Shown here in pieces: positions 7,536 to 17,791 of a stretch of 64,000 nucleotides of DNA. Positions within the stretch are counted from its first letter, which is position 1. Every line of letters starts with the position of its first letter. The stretch covers positions 2,955,509 to 3,019,508 of the forward strand of contig NZ_MKEK01000001.1 of assembly GCF_001752395.1 (NCBI RefSeq). Reading direction: 5' to 3'. A model generated the notes under the pieces. That model had not been told where the DNA came from and made no database searches. It worked only from the letters and a program-made list of their open reading frames with translations. Both the position numbers and the translations under genes were made by a program. This DNA comes from Rheinheimera salexigens. GTDB lineage: Bacteria > Pseudomonadota > Gammaproteobacteria > Enterobacterales > Alteromonadaceae.

Positions 7536-7711
7536 ATGCCTGTATCATCACCCTTCTTACAATATATTGCTGAAGAAATGCATAATTACTGGAAGTATTA
7601 ACTAAAATAGAAGTTAAACAGCTTTTAGTGATGATTGAACCGCAATATTTGCTATTGGCGCAATAGTTATACGGTAGTGGCTTGCGGTTAATGGAGGCAA
7701 TGCGGCTGCGG
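7536..7711 (+). pseudogene. intI: Integron integrase intI, decayed remnant
   Basis: The ATG at 7536 opens a 21-codon frame containing SPFLQYIAEEMHNYWKY, which resembles the N-terminus of IntI tyrosine recombinases, ending in TAA. From 7598 another frame encodes LTKIEVKQLL, then YLLLAQ, an in-frame TAG (7664-7666), and LYGSGLRLMEAMRLR. That matches the IntI core segment of the form LTxxEV...LAQLLYGSGLRLME. The middle of the N-terminal domain and the whole catalytic C-terminus, including the Arg/His/Tyr set, are gone. It diverges from the minus-strand cassette array, the canonical intI position. Identification is from remembered family motifs, not a search. Confidence 0.8.
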
Positions 7712-7732
7712 GCTAATGGCGTTATTAGCCCG
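7709..7732. terminator. Hairpin downstream of metH
   Basis: CGGGCTAAT-6 nt-ATTAGCCCG, a perfect 9-bp stem 33 bp past the metH stop. There is no clear T tract on either strand, so terminator function is only likely. It overlaps the end of the intI relic. Confidence 0.45.
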
Positions 7733-7764
7733 TTAAGTCAGTTAAAATGCTTTTAAAACCGTTA

Positions 7765-10386
7765 TTAACGCAAATTAGGCCCGAGCCAGGTTTCTGCTTG
7801 TTGCTGATCCCAGCCTTTTTTGCTGGCGTATTGCTGTAGTTGATCTTGGTCTATTTTGCTTACAGCAAAGTATTTGGTTTCTGGGTGACCAAAATACCAG
7901 CCGCTGACGGCGGCGCCGGGCCACATGGCGTAGCTTTCGGTTAGTTGAATACCTATTTGCGCTTCTACATCTAATAACTGCCACAAGGTGGCTTTTTCAG
8001 TATGCTCCGGACAGGCTGGGTAACCGGGTGCGGGGCGAATACCCTGGTATTGCTCGCGAATAAGTTGCTCGTTATCTAGCTGTTCATCGGCGGCATAGCC
8101 CCAATATTGGCGTCTGACTTGTAAGTGCAAATATTCAGCTAAAGCTTCGGCGAGTCTATCGGCTAAGGCTTTCACTAAAATACTGTTGTAATCATCATGC
8201 TCGGCGACAAATTTGGCCGCCAGTTCATCGGCACCAAAACCGGTGCTAACGGCAAACGCGCCCATGTAATCGGCAATGCCACTATTAACCGGGGCTATAA
8301 AATCGGCTAAACAGCAATTAGGCGCTTTATTACGCAACTGCATTTGTTGGCGTAAATTAAACAACCTGCAACGCTCATGCTGCCGCGTATCATCAGTATA
8401 AATAATAATATCTTCGCCATCGCTATTGGCCGGGAATAAACCAAAAATGGCTTTACCGGCAACCTGTTGCTGATTAATCATTAAATCTAGCATGTCGTTG
8501 GCGTCTTTAAACAGTTTGCGGGCTTCTATGCCAACTTCGGCATGATTTAAAATTGCCGGGTATTTACCCGATAACTGCCAGGTAATAAAAAACGGGGTCC
8601 AATCGATATAAGGCCGTAACGTGTTTAAATCGATATCGTTAAACACTTGCACGCCTAATTGCTTTGGTTTTGCCGCCACTAAGTCTAAATTAAGCACAAA
8701 CTTATTGGCTTGAGCATCGGCAAAAGACAGAATTTTTTCACCCGGCCGACTGCGAGCATGCTGCTCACGCACGACGTCATATTCTTGATTAATCCGCTCT
8801 AAATATACCGGTTTATGTGTGGCTGAAATAAGCTGCTGCACTACAGACACGCTGCGCGAAGCATTAGGCACATACACGACGCCATGTGGATAATGCGGTT
8901 GAATTTTTACCGCGGTATGAGTTTTAGAGGTGGTGGCACCGCCAATTAATAATGGTAACTCAAAGCCTAGCCGCTGCATTTCTTTGGCAACATGAACCAT
9001 TTCGTCTAGCGACGGCGTAATTAAGCCCGATAAGCCAATAATATCGACGTTTTCATCTTTAGCGACTTGCAGTAATTTGGCGCACGGCACCATAACGCCT
9101 AAATCTATTACCTCAAAGTTATTACATTGCAGTACTACGCCAACAATATTCTTACCAATGTCGTGCACGTCGCCTTTTACGGTGGCTAATAACACTTTAC
9201 CTTGCGCTCTACTGCCGGACTTTTCTAGCTCGATATAAGGTTGTAAATAGGCCACCGCTTTTTTCATTACTCGGGCCGACTTTACCACTTGCGGTAAAAA
9301 CATTTTGCCGGCGCCAAATAAGTCGCCCACCACGTTCATGCCGTCCATTAACGGACCTTCAATCACATGCAACGGCCGCTCGGCTTCTAGTCTGGCTTGT
9401 TCGGTGTCTATTTCAATAAAGTCGGTAATGCCTTTAACTAAGGCGTGCTCTAAGCGTTTATTGACCGGCAAACTGCGCCAAGCATCATCTACTTTTTCAG
9501 CTACACTGCCATCGCCTTTAAACTGCGCAGCAATCTCTAATAAGCGCTCGGTGGCATCATCACGCCGGTTTAAAATAACGTCTTCTACTCGCTCGCGTAA
9601 TAATTCAGGAATATCGTCATACACACCCAGTTGGCCAGCGTTTACTATGCCCATGTCCATACCCGCTGCTATGGCATGATATAAAAATACTGAGTGAATG
9701 GCCTCGCGCACTGCATCGTTACCGCGAAACGAGAACGACACGTTAGACACACCGCCAGATATTTTGGCGTGCGGGCATAAGCGTTTTATTTCGCTGGTGG
9801 CCTGAATAAAATCGACGGCATAGTTGTTATGCTCTTCAATACCGGTAGCCACAGCAAAAATATTAGGGTCAAAAATAATGTCTTGCGGTGGAAAGCCTAC
9901 TTGTTCGGTTAATACTTTATAAGCCCGCTGACAAATTTCCACTTTACGTGCTTTGGTGTCGGCTTGGCCGGTTTCGTCAAAGGCCATTACAATAACCGCT
10001 GCGCCATAACGGCGTAGCAGTTTGGCTTGCTGAATAAACTGCTCTTCCCCTTCTTTTAGCGAAATAGAGTTCACTACTGCTTTGCCTTGAATACACTTTA
10101 ATGCGGCTTCGATAACTTCCCATTTTGACGAGTCGACCATTATAGGCACCCGAGAAATATCCGGCTCTGATGCCAATAGCATTAAAAATCGTACCATGGC
10201 TGCTTTACTGTCCAACATGCCTTCGTCCATGTTGATATCAATAATTTGGGCGCCGTTTTCAACTTGCTGGCGAGCAACATCTAGGGCGGTTTCAAAGTCG
10301 CCGTTTAAAATCAGTTTTTTAAACCGTGCCGATCCGGTGACATTAGTTCGCTCGCCTATATTGATAAATCGTGCTTGCTGTTTCAT
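7765..10386 (-). CDS. metH: Methionine synthase, folate/cobalamin/activation half
   Basis: 873 residues from the ATG at 10386, which overlaps the upstream gene's stop as TAATG; an upstream GTG at 10392 is possible. It carries the methyl-THF (pterin) domain first ([13 protein letters not shown]), then the cobalamin domain with DVHDIGKN (the DxHxxG cobalt-ligand motif) and [14 protein letters not shown], and the SAM-dependent activation domain at the C-terminus ([31 protein letters not shown]). It lacks the homocysteine-binding domain, which the upstream gene supplies. The two together equal a normal ~1,230-residue MetH. It transfers the methyl group from 5-methyl-THF to homocysteine via cobalamin in the cytoplasm. 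Confidence 0.95.
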   Translation of the reverse strand: MKQQARFINIGERTNVTGSARFKKLILNGDFETALDVARQQVENGAQIIDINMDEGMLDSKAAMVRFLMLLASEPDISRVPIMVDSSKWEVIEAALKCIQGKAVVNSISLKEGEEQFIQQAKLLRRYGAAVIVMAFDETGQADTKARKVEICQRAYKVLTEQVGFPPQDIIFDPNIFAVATGIEEHNNYAVDFIQATSEIKRLCPHAKISGGVSNVSFSFRGNDAVREAIHSVFLYHAIAAGMDMGIVNAGQLGVYDDIPELLRERVEDVILNRRDDATERLLEIAAQFKGDGSVAEKVDDAWRSLPVNKRLEHALVKGITDFIEIDTEQARLEAERPLHVIEGPLMDGMNVVGDLFGAGKMFLPQVVKSARVMKKAVAYLQPYIELEKSGSRAQGKVLLATVKGDVHDIGKNIVGVVLQCNNFEVIDLGVMVPCAKLLQVAKDENVDIIGLSGLITPSLDEMVHVAKEMQRLGFELPLLIGGATTSKTHTAVKIQPHYPHGVVYVPNASRSVSVVQQLISATHKPVYLERINQEYDVVREQHARSRPGEKILSFADAQANKFVLNLDLVAAKPKQLGVQVFNDIDLNTLRPYIDWTPFFITWQLSGKYPAILNHAEVGIEARKLFKDANDMLDLMINQQQVAGKAIFGLFPANSDGEDIIIYTDDTRQHERCRLFNLRQQMQLRNKAPNCCLADFIAPVNSGIADYMGAFAVSTGFGADELAAKFVAEHDDYNSILVKALADRLAEALAEYLHLQVRRQYWGYAADEQLDNEQLIREQYQGIRPAPGYPACPEHTEKATLWQLLDVEAQIGIQLTESYAMWPGAAVSGWYFGHPETKYFAVSKIDQDQLQQYASKKGWDQQQAETWLGPNLR

Positions 10387-11468
10387 TACCACTCCACGGA
10401 AAAGGCTTCAAGGCCAGCTAAATGAAAAGTATGATCAGCCGTTTTTGGCTGCCGCGGAGGATAATGCTGTATGGCTTCATAAATGGCTTTAATATGCTCA
10501 GGCGTGGTGCCACAACAACCACCGACGATATTCACAAAGCCCTGCTTGGCCCAGTCGGCAATTTCAGCTGCCATTTCAGCAGCGTCTAAATCATACTCAC
10601 CAAAAGCATTAGGTAAGCCGGCATTAGGGTGCACTGAGGTAAAGGCGGTTGAAACTTTAGATAAGGTTTCGACATAAGGCCTTAATAAATCTGGGCCTAA
10701 AGCGCAATTTAAGCCAAAACTGACCGGCTCAACATGGGCTAATGAATGATAAAACGCTTCGGTAGTTTGGCCAGATAACGTACGGCCTGAGGCATCGGTA
10801 ATGGTGCCAGAAATCATCACTGGTAAGGCGTAACCTATCTGCTCAAATACTTGTAAGACGGCAAAGGCCGCCGCTTTAGCATTAAGGGTGTCGAAAATGG
10901 TTTCGAGCATGATTATATCAGCACCACCTTCGATAAGCGCCAGTGTCGATTCGCTATACGCCTCAACTAACTGATCAAAGCTAACATTACGAAAACCCGG
11001 ATCATTTACCCTTGGCGATAATGAGGCTGTGCGGTTAGTTGGCCCTAACACACCGGCCACATAACGCGGTTTATCTGGCTGCTGGGCGGTTATTTCATCG
11101 CAGACTTGCCGAGCAATAGCGGCTGCTTGTTGATTAATGCGCGGCGACAAATCTTGCATTTGATAATCTAACATCGCAATAGAGGTGGCATTAAAACTAT
11201 TGGTTTCAATAATATCTGCGCCAGCCAATAAATATTGGCGATGAATATCGGCAATAAGCTCAGGTTGGCTTAACACTAATAAATCGTTATTACCTTTAAC
11301 ATCACAAGGCCAATCGGCAAATTCACTGCCACGATAATCGGCTTCTTGTAATTGATGTTGCTGGATCATGGTGCCCATAGCGCCATCTAGAATCATAATC
11401 CGTTGAGCTAATTGTTGCCGAAATTGCTCTGGTGTTAAACGCTGTTTTGAAGCTAGTACTTGGCTCAT
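10386..11468 (-). CDS. metH: Methionine synthase, homocysteine-binding half
   Basis: 360 residues. It matches the N-terminal homocysteine S-methyltransferase barrel of Met[12 protein letters not shown] near the start, and the zinc-binding cysteines in FGLNCALG and VGGCCGTTP. It activates homocysteine through zinc for methylation by the partner gene product. The stop overlaps the start of the partner gene (TAATG), so translation is probably coupled and equimolar. Split MetH is known in other proteobacteria, so this is not a broken gene. metA lies 7 bp upstream, giving an operon metA-metH(N)-metH(C). Confidence 0.93.
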   Translation of the reverse strand: MSQVLASKQRLTPEQFRQQLAQRIMILDGAMGTMIQQHQLQEADYRGSEFADWPCDVKGNNDLLVLSQPELIADIHRQYLLAGADIIETNSFNATSIAMLDYQMQDLSPRINQQAAAIARQVCDEITAQQPDKPRYVAGVLGPTNRTASLSPRVNDPGFRNVSFDQLVEAYSESTLALIEGGADIIMLETIFDTLNAKAAAFAVLQVFEQIGYALPVMISGTITDASGRTLSGQTTEAFYHSLAHVEPVSFGLNCALGPDLLRPYVETLSKVSTAFTSVHPNAGLPNAFGEYDLDAAEMAAEIADWAKQGFVNIVGGCCGTTPEHIKAIYEAIQHYPPRQPKTADHTFHLAGLEAFSVEW

Positions 11469-11475
11469 ATTGGAC

Positions 11476-12432
11476 TCATTTATTGACTGAGGCTAAATTA
11501 ACTGAAGCTAAAGGCTGACCAATTTGGCTTAAATCAAACGGTGTCGCTTGATACACATAATAATTAAGCCAGTTGCTAAATAATAAAAAGGCATGGCTTT
11601 GCCATAATTTTAGCGGTGGCTGGGTAGCATCATCATTAGGGTAATAATTTTCTGGCAGCACACTATCAATGCCCGCGGCAATATCTCGCTGGTACTCATC
11701 ATCTAAACTATTTACATCATATTCTGGATGGCCAGTAACAAAGACCCGACTGCCACTGGTATTTTGTAGCAAGTAAGCCCCCGTTGCATTGGCTGCGGCC
11801 AAAATATGTAAATCAGGATGTTGCTGGTATTTTTGCTCGGCCACTTGGGCATAACGGGAGTGCGGCACTAAAAAAGCATCATCAAAGCCGCGAACTAAGG
11901 GCGATAAGGGTTGTTTAACTTGCTGCCAATACACACCAGATAGTTTTTCGCCGCGGATGTCGCGCTGCAAATCATAATATTGATACAAAGCAGCATGGGC
12001 TGACCAGCATAAAAATAAAGTAGAGGTTACATGGCTATCGGCCCAGTCTAAAATATCAGCAAATTGCTGCCAATAGGTAACTTCTTCATAATCCACTAAA
12101 CCTAACGGTGCGCCCGTAATAATAAGACCGTCATAATTTTTATGCTGCACTGCAGAAAAGTAGTGATAAAAACAATTTAAATGATTTTCTGAGGTGTTTT
12201 TACTAACATGATCGTCTAAACGTAATAGCTCGACATCAAGCTGTAACGGGCTATTAGCCAGTAACCGTAACAATTGAATTTCGGTTGCAATTTTATTGGG
12301 CATTAAATTCAAAATAGCAATTTTTAGCGGCCGAATATCCTGCTGAGCGGCACGGCTTTCTGTCATTACAAAAACGTTTTCGGCTAACAGGGCCTCAACA
12401 GCTGGTAGCTGATCGACAACTTTAATAGGCAT
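11476..12432 (-). CDS. metA: Homoserine O-succinyltransferase
   Basis: 318 residues from the Met at 12432. I chose this start because [11 protein letters not shown] aligns with the E. coli N-terminus and then places the catalytic cysteine of FLCWSAHA at 142, as in E. coli; an ATG nine bases upstream is also possible. GHPEYD holds the catalytic His and Glu. The enzyme acylates homoserine, the first committed step to methionine. It heads the operon with the two metH halves. A palindromic MetJ-like site lies about 65 bp upstream. Some members of this family are acetyltransferases, so the acyl donor is not certain. Confidence 0.93.
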   Translation of the reverse strand: MPIKVVDQLPAVEALLAENVFVMTESRAAQQDIRPLKIAILNLMPNKIATEIQLLRLLANSPLQLDVELLRLDDHVSKNTSENHLNCFYHYFSAVQHKNYDGLIITGAPLGLVDYEEVTYWQQFADILDWADSHVTSTLFLCWSAHAALYQYYDLQRDIRGEKLSGVYWQQVKQPLSPLVRGFDDAFLVPHSRYAQVAEQKYQQHPDLHILAAANATGAYLLQNTSGSRVFVTGHPEYDVNSLDDEYQRDIAAGIDSVLPENYYPNDDATQPPLKLWQSHAFLLFSNWLNYYVYQATPFDLSQIGQPLASVNLASVNK

Positions 12433-12493
12433 AGCTAACACTCAATAGGCTGGGATTAATATCTAATAGCCCTACTGTGCAAAAACAGCAAGC

Positions 12494-12525
12494 AGATGTC
12501 AACATCTAAACGTTTAGATGGCTAA
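12494..12525 (-). promoter_or_regulatory. Candidate MetJ operator upstream of metA
   Basis: An exact 18-bp palindrome CATCTAAACGTTTAGATG (12503-12520) overlaps a second inverted repeat GATGT-CA-ACATC (12495-12506). Several 8-mers match the met-box AGACGTCT at 6 of 8 positions. The location upstream of metA fits SAM/MetJ repression. The register of the boxes is imperfect. Confidence 0.5.
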
Positions 12526-12633
12526 ATTAACATTTAATAAAAGTTTAGCAACCCCTCAAGCCAATTGTGCTAAGCCACTAGCTCTGTAACAATGTACTTC
12601 CACACGATCATTAGTATTTAATAGCAGGCCAGC

Positions 12634-13692
12634 ATGGCAAAGTATCTGATCTTTATTATTAGTTTATTTTCAGCCTCAGCTGTTTATACGCAAACAGTTG
12701 CGCAAACCGTTGCACAAACAAATGCCCAGCCTGTAGCTCAGCTTGCAACCAAACCTGCGGCGCACTCTGTTGTACCAGCCCAAGCACAGTGGCATCGCTT
12801 AGCGTTTGAGACCATGGGTACAGCGGCTTACGTGGAATTATGGAGTAAAGATCCGGCATCAGCTGATGCGCTGATTAAGCAAGTACAAGCCGAGTTTGAA
12901 CGTATTAACCAGTTAATGAGCCCTTATATTGCTAGCAGCGAGCTAAGTATATTAAACGCTAAGGCTAGCAGCGAAAGTATTAGCGTGTCGCCTGAGTTAT
13001 TTCAGTTACTGCAACGCGCGGCAGAAATTTCTACTGTGACTAAAGGCGCTTTTGATATTACTTTTGCTTCGGTGGGTTTTTATTATGATTATCGCCAGCA
13101 TAAAAAGCCTGATGCCAGCCAATTACAGCAAGCTAAACAGTTAATTAATTATAACAGTGTGCTATTAACCGCCCCTAATCAGGTGCGTTATGCCAAGCAA
13201 GGCGTAAAAGTAGATTTAGGCGGCATCGCTAAAGGCTATGCGGTCGAACAAGCTATTCAGCTATTGGCTAAGGCAGGCGTTAAACATGCGTTAGTGACTG
13301 CGGGCGGGGATACCCGTTTGTTAGGTGACAAACTGGGATTTCCTTGGCTGGTGGCGATTAAACATCCGCGACAAGAAGATCGCTATGCTGCCCAGCTACC
13401 GTTAATAGACACTGCTATTAGTACTTCGGGTGATTATGAGCGTTATTTTATTGAAGATGGCGTGCGTTATCATCATATTATCGATCCCAGTACTGGCAAA
13501 AGCAGCACCGGCTTGCTTAGCGTTAGCGTGATTGGCGCCGATACTACTTATACCGATGCCCTATCTACTAGCTTGTTTGTTTTGGGGTTACAACAAGGCA
13601 TGCAGCTAATTGAAACCCTAGCCGATTATGAAGCTATTTTTATTGATGAAAATAAAAACATGCACTTTTCTAGCGGCTTAGCCCAAGACTAA
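12634..13692 (+). CDS. apbE: FAD:protein FMN transferase (ApbE family)
   Basis: 352 residues, slightly longer than typical ApbE because of a low-complexity AQT/VAQ-rich linker (about residues 20-48) after the signal peptide. Family motifs seen: FETMGT, VDLGGIAKGYAV, TAGGDTR, HHIIDPSTGK and ADTTYTDALST, the last holding flavin/Mg ligands. It covalently attaches FMN to Thr/Ser of exported redox proteins in the periplasm. It converges on the minus-strand cytochrome operon. ApbE genes are, to my knowledge, often found near DUF4266/DUF3570 genes, both present in that operon, so a functional link is plausible. Confidence 0.9.
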   Translation: MAKYLIFIISLFSASAVYTQTVAQTVAQTNAQPVAQLATKPAAHSVVPAQAQWHRLAFETMGTAAYVELWSKDPASADALIKQVQAEFERINQLMSPYIASSELSILNAKASSESISVSPELFQLLQRAAEISTVTKGAFDITFASVGFYYDYRQHKKPDASQLQQAKQLINYNSVLLTAPNQVRYAKQGVKVDLGGIAKGYAVEQAIQLLAKAGVKHALVTAGGDTRLLGDKLGFPWLVAIKHPRQEDRYAAQLPLIDTAISTSGDYERYFIEDGVRYHHIIDPSTGKSSTGLLSVSVIGADTTYTDALSTSLFVLGLQQGMQLIETLADYEAIFIDENKNMHFSSGLAQD

Positions 13693-13767
13693 GCTCAATA
13701 CCACACCTCAAGATTGGGCCGCTAGAAAATAAGCTATACCGCTCGATATTGGCTTTGTTGCTAACCT

Positions 13768-15345
13768 TTATACGATGGGCGCAAAAGCGGTTAATCTATC
13801 CATGCTAGCGGCATTACCTAAACCATGAAACGGCGCTACGCTGCTTAACTGGCTTTGCTCGCCATGTAAGGCCATATAATTTAGTAACACGGTCTGGACA
13901 AGTAAATTAACGTTATTGGCCGCCATAGAAGATCCGGTTTCTACCGAGCCATCTGGGCGCATAAAGCCAATTTGTTGATGCTTGGCTTGCTCTGCCGCAT
14001 TGCCTCCGAGTAAAGTGGGTCGGCCTTGTGGATTGTAAACCAAGATAAAAGACGCGGCAGTAGACGAGTTATCGCCAGTCCATTCGCCTTTACCCCGACC
14101 AAATTCCGACTCGTCTATTCGGCCATTACTGGCGACCGAGCCATCACTGTAGATATACATCATAAGCGGTTTATTGGCCCGAGCTGCATATTCTAAACAC
14201 GCACCAATACAACGGCCTGCACGTAAATCGCGTAATTCACCGGTACCACGCTCACCAGTATGATAATCAAAGCCACCCATGGTAATAGATCCTGCGCCAG
14301 CAAAACCATTTACCACCAATTTCATAACGGAGGCGGTCTTTCTAAATTCAGCATCGCTATTAAATTCATCTGCGCTAAATATACCTGCGGCACCAACAAT
14401 ATCGGGATCCGCTGCCGGATCTAAGGTTGCGGGGTTACCAAAGCGGTCGGCCAAATCGGCACTTTTAACATAGCCACAACGCACTAAGTCTTTTATCACC
14501 GCATCTTTAGTAATTTTAGTGTTTACTTGGCTAAGCTTACTGTCGCTAATACGCTGAATAGATTCCATTACGGCAACGGCATCATCTTGACTCAGCAAAC
14601 CAAATAAATCACCGACATCTACTAAGCCGGTGACATCGCTTGGCCGGTCGATCTTAGTCGGTCTAAATTCAGGGTTATTAAAGGCTAGCGGTGCCATTGA
14701 ATTAGCACCCGAGTCGGAACTGCGCGAGCCAATAAGCGGCATTAACGAGCCACTGGCTCCAGCTTTAGCGATAGCATACATAGGGTTATGTGGGTTATTA
14801 CTGGTATCGTTTTCAGAGCGGCTTGGTAACACTGCACCATTGGTCATGGCCTGCGTTGCCATACTGGTGCGCTCTAATATGCCTTGTAACATGGCCGAGT
14901 CGCTATGAAAGGCTAAGCCTAATTGCTGATTAATAAAACCACCGGCTGGATCGGCGGCATTCACCGCACCCGGTACCATGTCGGCTGGAATACCTAATTT
15001 GCTATAACCTTGAGTGGATAAAAAATCGTGTTGACCTCCTGCCCCACCAATTAACACGTTAGAGCCGGCAATACTGGCTCCCCCGGCTAAGTCAAAACAG
15101 ATAAAGGGTATTTTGCCTGCGCCTTCTACATTAATACCGCATTGCCGTTTTAATAACTCTAAATCAGGCGCCAGCTCAGCAAATGCATTAGATGGATTAG
15201 CAAACATACTCATGACTGAGCCTGTCGTCAGTATAGCGGCACCATAACTTAAGCCGGTGGCAATAAAATCGCGGCGTGTTACTGGCTTGCTGTGACAATT
15301 ATGCAGTAACGGACTGTCTGGATGTAATGCTTTAGGTTGTTTCAT
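13768..15345 (-). CDS. Tat-exported DUF1501-like protein
   Basis: 525 residues. A twin-arginine signal (TRRDFIATG, about residues 23-31) precedes a hydrophobic stretch ending near AFAE. The remainder has the glycine-rich character and layout of DUF1501 / sulfatase-like proteins (PFICFDLAGGASIAGSN, then MGGFDYHTGERGTGELRDL). DUF1501 proteins are often encoded beside DUF1592-type cytochromes, as here. Catalysis is unknown. It is the last gene of the long operon; an AGGAG lies just before its ATG, 9 bp after the preceding stop. Confidence 0.75.
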   Translation of the reverse strand: MKQPKALHPDSPLLHNCHSKPVTRRDFIATGLSYGAAILTTGSVMSMFANPSNAFAELAPDLELLKRQCGINVEGAGKIPFICFDLAGGASIAGSNVLIGGAGGQHDFLSTQGYSKLGIPADMVPGAVNAADPAGGFINQQLGLAFHSDSAMLQGILERTSMATQAMTNGAVLPSRSENDTSNNPHNPMYAIAKAGASGSLMPLIGSRSSDSGANSMAPLAFNNPEFRPTKIDRPSDVTGLVDVGDLFGLLSQDDAVAVMESIQRISDSKLSQVNTKITKDAVIKDLVRCGYVKSADLADRFGNPATLDPAADPDIVGAAGIFSADEFNSDAEFRKTASVMKLVVNGFAGAGSITMGGFDYHTGERGTGELRDLRAGRCIGACLEYAARANKPLMMYIYSDGSVASNGRIDESEFGRGKGEWTGDNSSTAASFILVYNPQGRPTLLGGNAAEQAKHQQIGFMRPDGSVETGSSMAANNVNLLVQTVLLNYMALHGEQSQLSSVAPFHGLGNAASMDRLTAFAPIV

Positions 15346-15354
15346 TTTATACTC

Positions 15355-17788
15355 CTACTGCAATAGCAGTTCCGCACTGGCCAATACTGAGGTACAAGCC
15401 GCTTTAGCAATAGTGGCACTGCGCTCAGGCGCACAACTTCCCGTGCACTGGCTTAATTGATTAATTAACGCGCTTAATTCTGCTTCTGCATCATTACGCA
15501 AGGCAACCGACGAGGCCGATAACGGCATTAACTGATCGAGCAGTTGTTGTAAAAACTGGCTTTTTTTTGGCTGCGGTATAAGTTTGATCTGGGCTGGTGT
15601 TAAAGTTGATACCGGCAAACCAAGTGTTGCGAATAGCGTCATCATTAATCGCAGCGTTGCAATAAGCAATACCAAGCTGAGTTACCGCCATTTGCTGCGC
15701 TGAAACAAAGGTTTCAATGCTATCTGCTGCCGGTAGTTGGCGCCGAATAGTTTGGTAGGTGTTAGCCACAGCTGTCTGCTGCTGAGCCACACCTGTTAAC
15801 GCACTCATACTGGCGTTAATTTTTGCAAAAGTACGCAAACCTATATCAGCGCTTTGATCTGCTTGCATGGTAATTTGCTGAGTAGCAACACTAATGCCGG
15901 TTCTAACATTAGTAAACTGACCAATTTGGCCAAAGGATAAAAAGAACTCATCACTGGCTACGCCGCGCTCGGCAGCAATAATAGTGCCTTGTTCAGACAG
16001 TACCTGGGCTTGGCTTAAATCGGTGCTAGCCGCTAAGCTAAACTGCCGTTTAATCCACGCTTGACCAATACTGGCTTCTTTACCATTTATGCCTATCGCC
16101 ATGCCGCTAATGTTTAAGTCTTGAGGTAATGAATCGCCATTCAGATTGATGACATAGGGCGTGTTAAATAAATACGAATACTCGTCAAATTGGGCTACTT
16201 CAAACACAATGTAGCTTTCTGGCAGTGCAATTAAGTCGGCAATGCTAAACAGCAAATAAAACTTCTGACCGACTCCAACAGCATAATTTTGGCCTATTTG
16301 CTCGGCGGTTAAGGCTTTATTATGTAGCGCCAGCATGCGTACACTACCCTGCCATTGTCGATTACCATTGGCTTCATTACCCACCATTAAGGCATAGCTG
16401 TCATCCCAATTACGTATTGCCTCTGGCGCGGCACTAACACCGCTATCAGCACCATTTACATAAATACGTTGGCCCTTAACCGGATCGTGCGTAATCACCA
16501 CATGCTGCAAGCTGGCTTGCAGTAATTCATCGGCGTCAGCGGTACTAAAGGCGGGTAAACCATCTGCGCCACTCGCCCCTCTGCGTAATAAAAAATCATA
16601 ATTATATAGCGATTGGCCTAAGGTGAAATTACGCTCTGTGGCACTACCGGCATAACTAACAATCGCCGCGGGCCCCATTTGACTAACATTCGCCGGTATT
16701 AACCAGGCTTCCACGCTCATCTCGCCGGTAGCCGTCATTAACTGGCTTAGTTTTTTACTACTTTGGGTACTGGCTTGCGCCCGTCCTTGATTAATCTTAA
16801 TACCCCAGCCGGTAATCCAATCAATATCACCTTGCATGGTTAAGTTGGCAGCGGGCTCTACGCCTGATGTATCGTAAGCAATACTGCCTTCGCCGGTTTT
16901 AAATTGGTAAAAAGCAATTTGATTTGATTCAAAACGGCCACCACTGGATGCCACGACACCATCGTCTAAGCGTAAGGCTTTCGACGGCACTAATTGCGGA
17001 TCCAGTTCAGATACCACCACGTTATCGGCAATATCGGTAATAGCTTGCAACATAACTGCGGCATCGTTGGCGCAATCTGACCAGCAATTATGAAACTCGT
17101 CGGCTAAACGTCGCACTAAACGCGATAATTCTGGGCTATCTAAGTTTATTAAGCGCTGGCTGGCTTGATAGGCGGCACTGACATTCTCGTCGGCAAAAAA
17201 TGGCGACTGCACTTGCGGTGCATTTGGCGCATGACACGCAACACAATGCTGGCGCAATAATGGATAAACGCTGCTGCTAAACAAGCCACTATCTTCTGGC
17301 AAGCTTTTACTGCTTCCCGGCTCACGTATTACTGGCGCAACTAAAGTAATAGTAGCGGCTTCTGCTTCGGTAGTGCTGGCCCAGTTCCGTAGCCATTGGC
17401 TAATGGTATCGGCACAAGCGCTATCACTGGCTAACCAGCAATTATGACCGCCCGCCACTTTAGTCACTACTAACGACTTACTGACATCGCTTAAATCAAC
17501 TACCGGTAACGCAGCAGCGTAAGCTAAATTGATATCATCATTGCGGGCAAAATATGGCGCTGTATCGCCAGCGGTATGACAAGCACCACAGCGGTCATTA
17601 GAGGCAACATTATCCCAAAAACTTAATTTAAATTGTTGAATAGCCTCTGTTTGCGCAGCTGGGCCATCATAATTACTATTATCTGATTGCACTGGTGGTG
17701 GCGGATTCTGCTCTACTGCTGATTCACCACAGCCGCTAAGTAGCAATATACTGAACATACTGCACATACAAAGGATGAAATAACGCAT
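15355..17788 (-). CDS. LamG-domain di-haem cytochrome c lipoprotein (apparent frameshift)
   Basis: A lipobox (LLLSGC) is followed by two CxxCH haem motifs (CGACH and CVACH), then a LamG/concanavalin-like domain (GEMSVEAWLIPANV ... QRIYVNG). The reading frame to 15494 ends in unrelated residues after an A8 run (T8 at 15561-15568 on the plus strand). The next frame continues with a plausible C-terminus (SQFLQQLLDQLMPL ... ASAELLLQ) to 15355. One base fewer in the run would join them. This may be a genuine mutation, transcriptional slippage or a homopolymer sequencing error. It is probably an exported electron-transfer or substrate-binding protein acting with its cytochrome neighbours. Confidence 0.7.
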
Positions 17789-17791
17789 TGC

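Noticed and set aside
10386..10392. metH as a frameshifted pseudogene
   Set aside because: Both halves end and start cleanly with TAATG at a domain boundary and keep all active-site motifs.
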